A DNA stretch of 64,000 bases from Streptomyces sp. NBC_01549 (GTDB lineage Bacteria > Actinomycetota > Actinomycetes > Streptomycetales > Streptomycetaceae). The position numbers and the translations under genes were made by a program. Below, piece by piece: positions 41,986 through 51,936 of this stretch (positions are counted from its first letter, which is position 1; each line of letters starts with the position of its first letter). The notes under the pieces are model-generated. The model did no database searches. It worked only from the letters and a program-made list of their open reading frames with translations, and had not been told where the DNA came from. The stretch is from contig NZ_JAPEPW010000001.1 of the NCBI RefSeq assembly GCF_026339955.1, positions 5,451,001-5,515,000 on the forward strand, in the 5' to 3' direction.

Positions 41986-42866
41986 TTGAGCACCGGAGCG
42001 TCGACGGCCTCGGACAGCCACTGCTTCTCGATCGAGGCGAGCGTGCCGTCCTGGCGCAGGGCGTCCACGGCCTTCGTCACGCACGAGGTCAGGGCGCTGC
42101 CCTTGTCGAGGACGAGTCCGAACTGTTCGGGCGTGCCGCCGGTGTTCTCGAACTGTCCGACGATCCTGGCGTCGGTCACCTCGGCCGCCGTGATGTAGAA
42201 CGCGGTCGGCAGGTCCACCACGATGGCGTCGATCTGGCCGTTCTTCAGCGCGGACTTGGCCTGGTCGTTCTTCGCGTACGCGGCCGGCTGCTGGGTCGGC
42301 TTCACCACGTCGTCGATGTAGTTCAGGCTGGTGGTGCCGACCTGGGCGCCCAGCTTGACGCCCTTGAGGTCCGCGATGCTCTTCGCCCTCGCGGCCTTGG
42401 AGCCCTTGAGCGCGATGACGGCCTGGCGGACGTCGTAGTAGCCGGACGAGAAGTCGACCGCCTTCTTGCGCTCGGCGCTGATCGACACCTGGTTGATGTC
42501 GAAGTCGAAGGTCTTCGCGCCGGGCGCGAAGGCCTTGTTGAAGGGGACGGTCTGCCAGACGACGTCGCTCTTGTCGTAGCCGAGCTGCTTGGCCACGGCG
42601 TACGCGACCGCGGACTCGAAGCCCTGGCCGTTCGCGGGCTTGTCGTCCTTGAACCACGGCTCGTAAGCGGGCTCGTCGGTCGCGATGGTCAGCTTGCCGG
42701 ACGTCCGGGTGCCCAACGCGCCCTTCGCGCAGGCTTCCCCGGTTGTCCCGGAGCCCTTCGCGGAGGCTTTGTCCTCCGGCTGCGGGGCACAGCCCACGGC
42801 GACGGCGAGCAGGGCGACAGTGGCGGCGGACGCGGCGCGGCGCAGGGTGCGTTGGGCGAGATGCAT
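41982..42866 (-). CDS. Extracellular solute-binding lipoprotein, amino-acid type (family 3)
   Basis: This 294-residue binding protein has a signal peptide and a lipobox ending in VAVGC, so it is a membrane-anchored lipoprotein. The family 3 pattern is visible in LTIATDEPAYEPWF, GFESAVAYAVAKQLGY, FDFDINQVSISAERKKAVDFSSGYY and LKGVKLGAQVGTTS. It delivers a polar amino acid or related solute to the permease. The frame extends to 42926, but ATG 42866 begins the plausible signal peptide. The operon's own promoter must lie in 42867-43140. Confidence 0.93.
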   Translation of the reverse strand: MHLAQRTLRRAASAATVALLAVAVGCAPQPEDKASAKGSGTTGEACAKGALGTRTSGKLTIATDEPAYEPWFKDDKPANGQGFESAVAYAVAKQLGYDKSDVVWQTVPFNKAFAPGAKTFDFDINQVSISAERKKAVDFSSGYYDVRQAVIALKGSKAARAKSIADLKGVKLGAQVGTTSLNYIDDVVKPTQQPAAYAKNDQAKSALKNGQIDAIVVDLPTAFYITAAEVTDARIVGQFENTGGTPEQFGLVLDKGSALTSCVTKAVDALRQDGTLASIEKQWLSEAVDAPVLK

Positions 42867-43311
42867 GGCGGGAGAGTGGCAGTGCGGCATGCCGTTTGTC
42901 CAGGTCACAGCGGCGAATATCCGCATAGTGGGAACGTGTGTTGCGATCCCGTGAACGCTCGATGAGAAGCCTGGACGATTGTCTTACCGAAGGCCCTCGT
43001 GGCGGTCGTACCGAGGAGTCGGCCGATCGTCCCACCGGGGATTTCGCCGGGGCCGCCGGCCGAGGGCGGGGATCGACAGGCCGGCGGCCCGTTCCGCGTC
43101 AGGAGCCGTCAACCTGAGCGGGGCTGCCTCCAGTGGACTGCGCCACCGCGCGCGCCGGGAGCGCGCGCGGGGCACCGGCGCGTGCGCTTTATTCACACGG
43201 GGCGCGCGTTCGCGGAGTTCACGCCCCCCGGCCGGGGGCATCACATGGCCCGGACCGGTCGGGGTTCGTCATACGACCCGGACCGGTCGGGGTTCGTCAT
43301 ACGACCCCGCG
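42867..43311. other. 445-base intergenic region with hairpins and a 28-bp tandem duplication
   Basis: No credible gene is seen here. It holds the SBP-operon promoter side (42867-43100), a 10-bp stem hairpin with alternating GC (43146-43155/43161-43170), a 6-bp hairpin GCCCCC/GGGGGC at 43223-43239, and two identical 28-base units (43249-43304). The hairpins likely terminate the MBL gene's transcript. Confidence 0.6.
43249..43304. repeat. 28-bp tandem direct repeat
   Basis: The 28-base unit, containing GGACCGGTCGGGGTTCGTC, is repeated exactly twice just after the MBL-fold gene. The function is unknown and it could be a recent duplication. Confidence 0.8.
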
Positions 43312-43968
43312 TCACCAGCCGCGCGCGTGCCACTCCGGAAGGTGCGGCCGCTCGGCGCCCAGCGTCGTGTCGTTGCCGTGCCCCGGGTAGACCCAGGTCT
43401 CGTCCGACAGTACGTCGAAGATCTTCGTCTCGACGTCGTGGATGAGGCTGGCGAACGCCTTCGGGTCCTTGCGGGTGTTGCCCACGCCGCCGGGGAAGAG
43501 ACAGTCCCCGGTGAACACGTGCGGGTGCCCGTGCGGGTCGTCGTAGACGAGGGCGATCGAGCCCGGCGTGTGCCCCACGAGATGGCGCGCGGTGAGTTCC
43601 ACGTGTCCCACCCGGATCGTGTCGCCGTCGCCCACGAGGACGTCGGTCGGCACGGGGATGCCGTCGACGTCGTCCCGGCCCGCGTAGGTGCGGGCGCCCG
43701 TGGCGGCCACGACCTCCGCGAGCGCCTGCCAGTGGTCGCCGTGCTGATGTGTGGTGACGACGGACGCGATGCCGTCGTCACCGATCAGCGTGAGCAGCGT
43801 GCCGGCGTCGTTGGCCGCGTCGATCAGCAACTGCTCATCGGTGGCCCGGCACCGCAGCAGATAGGCGTTGTTGTCCATCGGGCCGACCGCGACCTTGGAG
43901 ATCATCAGGTTCTGCAGCTCGTGCACATCGGCGGGTCCGCCGACCTTCACCGCTCCGCTGTACGTCAT
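43312..43968 (-). CDS. MBL-fold metallo-hydrolase (glyoxalase II-like)
   Basis: This 218-residue metallo-beta-lactamase-fold enzyme has the zinc motif THQHGDHW, a second ligand in HLVGHTPGS, Asp in FTGDCLFPGG and the last His in VYPGHGNDT. It is likely a thioester or ester hydrolase using mycothiol-type substrates, given its neighbour, but this is inference. TAGGCT on the coding strand ends 6 bases before ATG 43968 and overlaps the TAG stop codon of the upstream gene. It therefore probably has its own promoter in addition to read-through. Confidence 0.88.
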   Translation of the reverse strand: MTYSGAVKVGGPADVHELQNLMISKVAVGPMDNNAYLLRCRATDEQLLIDAANDAGTLLTLIGDDGIASVVTTHQHGDHWQALAEVVAATGARTYAGRDDVDGIPVPTDVLVGDGDTIRVGHVELTARHLVGHTPGSIALVYDDPHGHPHVFTGDCLFPGGVGNTRKDPKAFASLIHDVETKIFDVLSDETWVYPGHGNDTTLGAERPHLPEWHARGW

Positions 43969-43977
43969 GACGGCAGC

Positions 43978-44667
43978 CTATAGCGGGGGGAGCGCGGGGA
44001 GTGGCCCGCCATCGGTGCTCAGTCCCGAGCCGTCGCGTCGGCCGCAGAGCCAGCCGAGCAGCGCCGGCGCGGGACCGGTCACGGTGACCTCGGGGCGGCC
44101 CTCGGTGTCGCGTCCCGTGCTCCACGCGCGCGCGGCGTCGGTGATCCGTGTGGACGGCACCTCGGGACGCCCCGTGAAGCGATCGGCGAGGAACTCGATC
44201 TCCCGTTCCACGAACTCCTCCGGAAGATCTTCGAGCTCGTACCCGACCCCGAGGTCCACGTGATGCAGCTCGACCTCGACCCAGCGCCGGAAGGGCACCC
44301 GGGCTGCGGAGTCCGTGACCCCGTTGCGCAGCTCCACCGTGCGTGACCAGTCCGCGGGCGCCTCCCCCGCCTTCTGGAACCGGGCGGTGCTTTCCCGCAG
44401 GTCCGCCAGCTGTACGTCCAGGGGGCGCGGCGCGTCCCGCTCGATGTCGGCGTCCCGGGCATCCCCGGAGACGTACATGGGGCGCCCGTCGAGGACGTTC
44501 ACGAGCGCGTCCGCGTTACGGGCGAGGTGGGCGAGCACATGGCCGCGGCTCCAGCCGGGCAGCCGTGACGGCTCGGCCACGGAAGCGTTGTCCAGTTCGG
44601 CGGCTGCGTTGAGCAGTCGTTCGGTCGCGTCGCGTACAGACGCCAGGTCGCGCACATGATCCATCAT
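43978..44667 (-). CDS. Maleylpyruvate isomerase family, mycothiol-dependent enzyme
   Basis: This 229-residue protein of the DinB-like/MDMPI family has an N-terminal four-helix bundle with the metal-binding helix region LPGWSRGHVLAHLARNADAL (His ligand) and VEVELHHVDLGVGY. These enzymes use mycothiol as a cofactor for isomerisation or thiol transfer. The ATG pair at 44664/44667 gives the start. TAGGGT ends 7 bases before 44667, which supports the longer form. The MBL-fold gene follows 9 bases after its stop. The substrate is not known. Confidence 0.85.
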   Translation of the reverse strand: MMDHVRDLASVRDATERLLNAAAELDNASVAEPSRLPGWSRGHVLAHLARNADALVNVLDGRPMYVSGDARDADIERDAPRPLDVQLADLRESTARFQKAGEAPADWSRTVELRNGVTDSAARVPFRRWVEVELHHVDLGVGYELEDLPEEFVEREIEFLADRFTGRPEVPSTRITDAARAWSTGRDTEGRPEVTVTGPAPALLGWLCGRRDGSGLSTDGGPLPALPPL

Positions 44668-44890
44668 GCGGCCGACCCTAGCCCCGGCACACGTTCGGGT
44701 GAAGGTGGTCGGGCGCGCCCGCAAATCGAATGCACGTGCTATACCCTCGAGTGTGGCGTCGGGCATGCTGGATGGCCCGGGATTGTTGTGAACCAGGGAA
44801 AGCAACCGGCGCTGTCAGTGGCTCCCCCTAGTCTGAGAAAGACGGGGGCCTCGGCCCCTGTCACTTCTCTCAAGAAAGGTGCGGACCGGC

Positions 44891-47911
<3,021 letters not shown>

Positions 47912-47951
47912 TCCGGTCGCCCGGCCCAGGCCCGGCAAGTCGCGAAAAGTG

Positions 47952-47984
47952 CGGTGCCCCACGGGAACTCCCCGTGGGGCACCG
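47952..47984. terminator. Hairpin terminator after uvrA
   Basis: A perfect 14-bp stem (47952-47965 with 47971-47984) has a 5-base AACTC loop. It is shared with the convergent sugar kinase gene. Confidence 0.9.
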
Positions 47985-48030
47985 TCCGTTGCGCAGTCGA
48001 CCGCCTTGGTTTCAGGGGGATTCACTTGCC

Positions 48031-48942
48031 TCAGGGGGCGTCGAGTTCCGCGGCGAACGGAGGTTCCGCGCCCGCTCGTGAGCAGGTGATCGCCGCCGCG
48101 CGGGCCGCGAACCGCAGCAGCTCGCTCCAGCCGTCGGGGCCCAGCTCGGCCAGCGCCGCCGGAGACAGGGCGTCGCGTGCGGCCAGGCCGTGCAGCAGGG
48201 TCGCGTTCACGGTGTCTCCGGCGCCGATGGTGTCCACGACCTCGACCGGCTCACCGGGCACGGAGTGGACGGAGCCGTCCTGGGTGAACACCGTCAGGCC
48301 GTCGCCGCCCCGGGTGATCACGACGGCCGCGGGACCGGATGCCAGCCACTCGTGCGGGGTGCCACCCAGCCACAGCGCGTCCTCCTCGGAGAGCTTGAGG
48401 AGTGACACCGACGGCAGCCAGCTCTTGAAGCGGGCCCGGTAGGCGTCCGCGTCGGGGATGAGCCCGGCCCGGATGTTCGGGTCGAGTGTGGTGAACACCC
48501 CGCGCGCGGCGGCGGTTCGCATCAGTTGCTCGTAGGCGCTCGCGCCCGGCTCCAGGACGAGTGAGCAGGTTCCGAAGGACACCGCCCGGGTGGCGTCCGG
48601 GAGGCCGTCCGGCGCGGCGAACAGGCGGTCCGCCGTGCCCTCGACGTAGAAGGAGTACGCCGCCGAGCCGTCCGGGTCGATGGAGGCGACCGCGAGGGTC
48701 GTCGGCTCCGTCCCGCGCTGCACCGACGACACATCGACGCCCGCCTCGCGCAGCCCGTCCAGGAGCGCCTCGCCGAAGCTGTCGTACGAGACCCGGGAGC
48801 AGAAGGCGGTGGGGGAGCCGAGGCGGCCCAGCGCCAGCGCCGTGTTGTAGGGGCCGCCGCCGCGTGCGGGCCGCAGGCCGACGAGCGCGCCCGCGCCCTG
48901 CGGTACCAGGTCGATCAGGGCCTCACCGGCTACGACGATCAC
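48031..48942 (-). CDS. Carbohydrate kinase (PfkB/ScrK-like)
   Basis: This protein of 303 residues starts at GTG 48942, overlapping the LacI gene stop as GTGA. PfkB signatures are RPARGGGPYNTALALGRLG near the start and VEVVDTIGAGDTVNATLL near the end (GAGD catalytic loop). It phosphorylates a sugar, probably fructose or a similar hexose, and the substrate depends on the LacI ligand. It is translationally coupled to the repressor, so the pair should be co-induced. No transporter lies nearby. Confidence 0.9.
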   Translation of the reverse strand: MIVVAGEALIDLVPQGAGALVGLRPARGGGPYNTALALGRLGSPTAFCSRVSYDSFGEALLDGLREAGVDVSSVQRGTEPTTLAVASIDPDGSAAYSFYVEGTADRLFAAPDGLPDATRAVSFGTCSLVLEPGASAYEQLMRTAAARGVFTTLDPNIRAGLIPDADAYRARFKSWLPSVSLLKLSEEDALWLGGTPHEWLASGPAAVVITRGGDGLTVFTQDGSVHSVPGEPVEVVDTIGAGDTVNATLLHGLAARDALSPAALAELGPDGWSELLRFAARAAAITCSRAGAEPPFAAELDAP

Positions 48943-50015
48943 GACAGGGATCCTTTCGCGGGACTCTTCTGACTCAGGTCGGTGCGGGAGGCCCCGGGGG
49001 GCTCGGAGCAGCCGCACGAGGTGCGGTGGACGAAGGCACAGGGGAGCCGCACGGTGCGGGCGGGGTGGTCCGGCGAGTCCAGCCGTTCCAGGAGCAGCCG
49101 GACCGCCTGCGCGCCGATCTCCTTGCTGGGCTGGGAGATCGCGGTCAGCCGGGGCGCGAACAGATCCGCCCAGGCGAAGTCGTCGAAGCAGCACAGCGCC
49201 AGGTCGTCCGGCACGGACAGCCCGCGCTCGCGCAGGGCGCGCAGGGCGCCGATGGTCATCGCGTTGTTTCCGGTGACCAGCGCGGTCGGGGGTGCCGCCA
49301 GGGACAGGAGGGCGTCGGTGGCACGTTCGCCCGCCGCCGCCTCGGAGTCGCCGTGTGCCACGAGCCGTTCGTCGTACGGGAGCCCGGCGCCCGCGAGGCC
49401 GTGGCGGTAGCCGGAGATCCGCTCGTTCGTGGTGCTGAGCCCGGGCAGGCCCGCGATGAGCCCGATGCGTCGGTGACCCCGTTCGGCGAGGTGCCCGACC
49501 AGCTGGGCCATCGGCTCGGCGTTCTCGGCGCAGACCTGGTCGAAGCGGAAGGGGAGGTCGGCCGGGGCCTCGACCAGGCGGTCCAGGAACACGGTCGGCA
49601 CGTCGCGCTGCCCGAGGTAGCGCAGGAGCGCGTCCGGATCGGCCGAGGGCGCGACGATCAGACCGTCGACGCGTCGCTCGTGCAGCAGCTGGACGACCTT
49701 CCGCTCATGCTGGGGATCATCGTGCGGATCGGCGAGAAGCAGTCCGTATCCGTGCTCCAGGGCGCCCGCTTCGACGCCCTGGAGGATCTCCGTGAAGTAC
49801 GGGTTGCTGATCGCCGACACCGCGAGCCCGATGGACCGGGTGCGTGCGGTGACCAGCGAACGGGCCAGGGTGTTGGGTGTGTAGCCGAGCGCGTCGATGG
49901 CGTCCAGGACGGCCTGGCGGGTGTGGGGCAGCACGGGGCGCGTGTCGTTGAGTACGTGCGAGACGGTCGCCACGGACACCCCGGCGTGCGCCGCCACGTC
50001 GACCATCGTTGCCAT
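48939..50015 (-). CDS. LacI-family sugar-responsive repressor
   Basis: This 358-residue regulator has an N-terminal LacI HTH (VDVAAHAGVSVATVSHVLND, then TRQAVLDAIDALGYTPN). The periplasmic-binding-type ligand domain shows SIGLAVSAISNPYFTEILQGVE, VDGLIVAPSAD, RRIGLIAGLPG and FDDFAWADLFAPRLTAISQPS. A short Cys-Ser-Cys-rich end (SCGCSEPPG) closes it. ATG 50015 or 50006 could be the start. It should bind the 30-bp palindrome at 50137-50166 and repress its own operon, and maybe the divergent Rieske gene. Confidence 0.93.
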   Translation of the reverse strand: MATMVDVAAHAGVSVATVSHVLNDTRPVLPHTRQAVLDAIDALGYTPNTLARSLVTARTRSIGLAVSAISNPYFTEILQGVEAGALEHGYGLLLADPHDDPQHERKVVQLLHERRVDGLIVAPSADPDALLRYLGQRDVPTVFLDRLVEAPADLPFRFDQVCAENAEPMAQLVGHLAERGHRRIGLIAGLPGLSTTNERISGYRHGLAGAGLPYDERLVAHGDSEAAAGERATDALLSLAAPPTALVTGNNAMTIGALRALRERGLSVPDDLALCCFDDFAWADLFAPRLTAISQPSKEIGAQAVRLLLERLDSPDHPARTVRLPCAFVHRTSCGCSEPPGASRTDLSQKSPAKGSLS

Positions 50016-50053
50016 TGCCTCACCTCTCCCCGGTCGGCCCTCTCGGGCCCGCT

Positions 50054-50107
50054 CCGAACTCTGGGCCTGCCCCGAACTCTGGGCCTGCCCCGAACTCTCG
50101 GCCTGCT
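50054..50107. repeat. Three 18-bp tandem repeats in the lacI leader
   Basis: Units CCGAACTCTGGGCCTGCC (twice exact) and one diverged copy fill 50054-50107, between the palindromic operator and the lacI start. They would be part of the lacI transcript or promoter. Confidence 0.75.
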
Positions 50108-50136
50108 CCGGCGGGAACGTATCGCATTCGGTACGG

Positions 50137-50166
50137 GACGTAAACGCTTGCGCAAACGTTTACGTC
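50137..50166. promoter_or_regulatory. 30-bp palindromic LacI-family operator
   Basis: The arms GACGTAAACG and CGTTTACGTC flank a TTGCGCAA core. Only one symmetric base pair of the 30 positions breaks the palindrome. AAACG...CGTTT and TTGCGCAA are typical LacI half-site elements. The position between lacI (-) and the Rieske gene (+) fits autoregulation. Confidence 0.8.
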
Positions 50167-50257
50167 GGGTCACTCGCACCTGTGCGGACCCCCGCGATGC
50201 GGAATGAGCCGTACCGGTATCGTCGACACGCACCCGGCCTCGACCTGTGGAGACGCC

Positions 50258-50659
50258 ATGCCTGCCCGCCGTACCGTCCTGCGAGGAGCGGCGCTCGCCC
50301 CCGTCGCCGGTATCGCCCTCAGCGCCTGCTCCGGCGGCGGTGGCGGGACACCGGCGACGCCGACCGCGCCGGTCGAGCTGGGCGCGGAGAGCGAGATCGC
50401 CAAGGGCGGCGCCCAGCTGTACCGGGAAGCGAACGTCGTGGTCAGCCGTGCCGAGAACGGCTCCCTGAAGGCGTTCAGCACGATCTGCACGCACGCCGGG
50501 TGTGCCATCAACAAGCTTCAGGGCACGACGTTGATCTGCCCGTGCCACGGCAGCGAATTCGACGCGGCGACGGGCAAGGTGCTGCAGGCCCCGGCCACCG
50601 CGCCGCTGAAGGAGCTGTCCGTGGAGGCCAAGGGCGGCAAGATCGTCGCGGGTCCCTGA
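50258..50659 (+). CDS. Small Rieske [2Fe-2S] lipoprotein with Tat-like signal
   Basis: This protein of 133 residues starts at ATG 50258 with TGGAGA upstream. The signal segment carries a twin-Arg motif (RRTVLRG) and a lipobox ending LSAC, so it is probably exported folded by Tat and then lipidated. The Rieske cluster motifs are CTHAGC and CPCHGS, with four ligands present. Such small Rieske lipoproteins are common in Streptomyces. Their redox partner is unknown. It has no catalytic domain, so it serves electron transfer at the membrane surface. Confidence 0.9.
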   Translation: MPARRTVLRGAALAPVAGIALSACSGGGGGTPATPTAPVELGAESEIAKGGAQLYREANVVVSRAENGSLKAFSTICTHAGCAINKLQGTTLICPCHGSEFDAATGKVLQAPATAPLKELSVEAKGGKIVAGP

Positions 50660-50696
50660 CGGGGCGTGCGGTGACGCCGCGTCCCCGGCTGGTCGG

Positions 50697-51644
50697 TCAC
50701 TCCCAGTCCCAGCCGATCCCCACGATGCCCGACCGCACCCGCGGCTCGACGAGATGCACCGAGCGATGGCGCCCGCTGAGCGAGAGCTCCTGGCGGCCGC
50801 TGCGCGGCGCCGCCGCCGAGTGCTGGGTGAACCGGTGGCAGCGCACGGGCAGCGTCTCCTCGGCGAACCGCACCTGAAGGGCGTACTGCCCGCCCGGGAA
50901 GCCGAACCCGCGCACGTACTCGCTGGACGCGCCGGCCGTGCCGTCCTCGAAGCCGTAGCGGAAGAGGAACGTATCTCCTGCGCGCAGCCGCGTGTCGAAG
51001 AGCAGCTCGGCGACCAGCACTCCGGTGTCGTGGTGCCAGCGCACCCGTCCCGTCCGGCAGTTTTCCAGGGCTCGGACCGCCGTGCGTTCCGGGGCGCAGC
51101 CCGGATCGCCGTGATGGACGGCCACATAGCGGTCCACGCCGTCCTTGTAGGCCCGCACGATGTGGTGCGACTCACGCGCGAGCAGTTCGCGGTGCGCGCC
51201 TATCCGGACGAGCTCGTGGTGGCCGAGCGTGTGCAGCCCGCCGTCGAGCGGTGACTCCAGTTCGGCCAGGAGCCGCTCCAGGACGCCGGAGGCCTCCACG
51301 AGGGAGCGGTACGAGCGGCCGGTGGGACGCTGCGGGTCGCAGCGCTCGTCGGCCTTGGCGAGCAGCCGGATCAGTGACTCGTCCGGGAGCTGGAGGATCT
51401 CCTCCAGGGCGCGTACGGCGCGCAGCGACTCGGGGCGCTGCGGGCGCCGGGCGCCCTGTTGCCAGTAACTCAGGCTCGTGACCCCGACCTTGACCCCGTA
51501 CCGCGACAGATGGTGCTGCACGCGCTGCAGGGGCAGGCCGCGTGCGGTGATCGCGGCGCGCAGCGCGACATGGAAGGGGCCGCCCGCCAAGGCCGTCTCC
51601 AGTTCCGCCGTGGCGACGTCCGCGTGCTGTGTGCCGTGCCGCAT
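50697..51644 (-). CDS. Unrecognised regulator-like protein with HTH-type N-terminus
   Basis: This 315-residue protein starts at ATG 51644 with AGAAAGG upstream. The N-terminal ~95 residues look like a helix-turn-helix region (LRAAITARGLPLQRVQHHLSRYGVKVGVTSLSYWQQGARRPQRPESL, then LEEILQLPDESLIRLL). The rest is beta-rich with no named domain (RYVAVHHGDPGC, LFDTRLRAGDTFLFRYGFEDG, FPGGQYALQVRF). It ends with a Trp-containing tail. It may sense a ligand and bind DNA, and the palindrome at 51658-51671 just upstream of its start would fit autoregulation. This is inference. Confidence 0.65.
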   Translation of the reverse strand: MRHGTQHADVATAELETALAGGPFHVALRAAITARGLPLQRVQHHLSRYGVKVGVTSLSYWQQGARRPQRPESLRAVRALEEILQLPDESLIRLLAKADERCDPQRPTGRSYRSLVEASGVLERLLAELESPLDGGLHTLGHHELVRIGAHRELLARESHHIVRAYKDGVDRYVAVHHGDPGCAPERTAVRALENCRTGRVRWHHDTGVLVAELLFDTRLRAGDTFLFRYGFEDGTAGASSEYVRGFGFPGGQYALQVRFAEETLPVRCHRFTQHSAAAPRSGRQELSLSGRHRSVHLVEPRVRSGIVGIGWDWE

Positions 51645-51657
51645 GCAGGGGCCTTTC

Positions 51658-51671
51658 TGTGAATGTTCACA
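51658..51671. promoter_or_regulatory. 14-bp palindrome TGTGAA-TG-TTCACA
   Basis: A perfect palindrome apart from the central step lies 13 bases upstream of the regulator-like gene. A further half-site TGTTCACA is at 51731-51738. It is a candidate operator in the divergent interval to uvrC. Confidence 0.45.
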
Positions 51672-51923
51672 ACGGCTGGTCAGACCGTTGGATGTGGGTC
51701 GTCGGGGGCGCCTGGCCGGCGCGCGGGGCTTGTTCACACGCGCCTGTCGCCGTCCACGACCCCGAGTTCCCCCGCATTGAAGCGTGTTGACCAAGCCCCG
51801 ACAACACCTGATACGCAACCTACTCAACCCGCCGTACCGCGCTCTGGCCGATCTGCGATCACGGTCCCGGCGGCCGAGTCCACGGGCGGGCCGGGAGATC
51901 GTCGCGGTGTCAGCCCTCGCCAG

Positions 51924-51929
51924 TAGGGT
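51924..51929 (+). promoter_or_regulatory. -10-like TAGGGT before uvrC (leaderless start)
   Basis: TAGGGT ends 7 bases before the uvrC ATG at 51937 and no ribosome-binding site is present. It is consistent with a leaderless transcript that begins near the ATG. Confidence 0.55.
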
Positions 51930-51936
51930 GTGTGAC

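Noticed and set aside
44720-44750. Possible LexA/SOS box TCGAATGCACGTGCTA upstream of uvrA
   Set aside because: Only the left half fits the actinobacterial TCGAAC-N4-GTTCGA pattern. The right half has too many mismatches.
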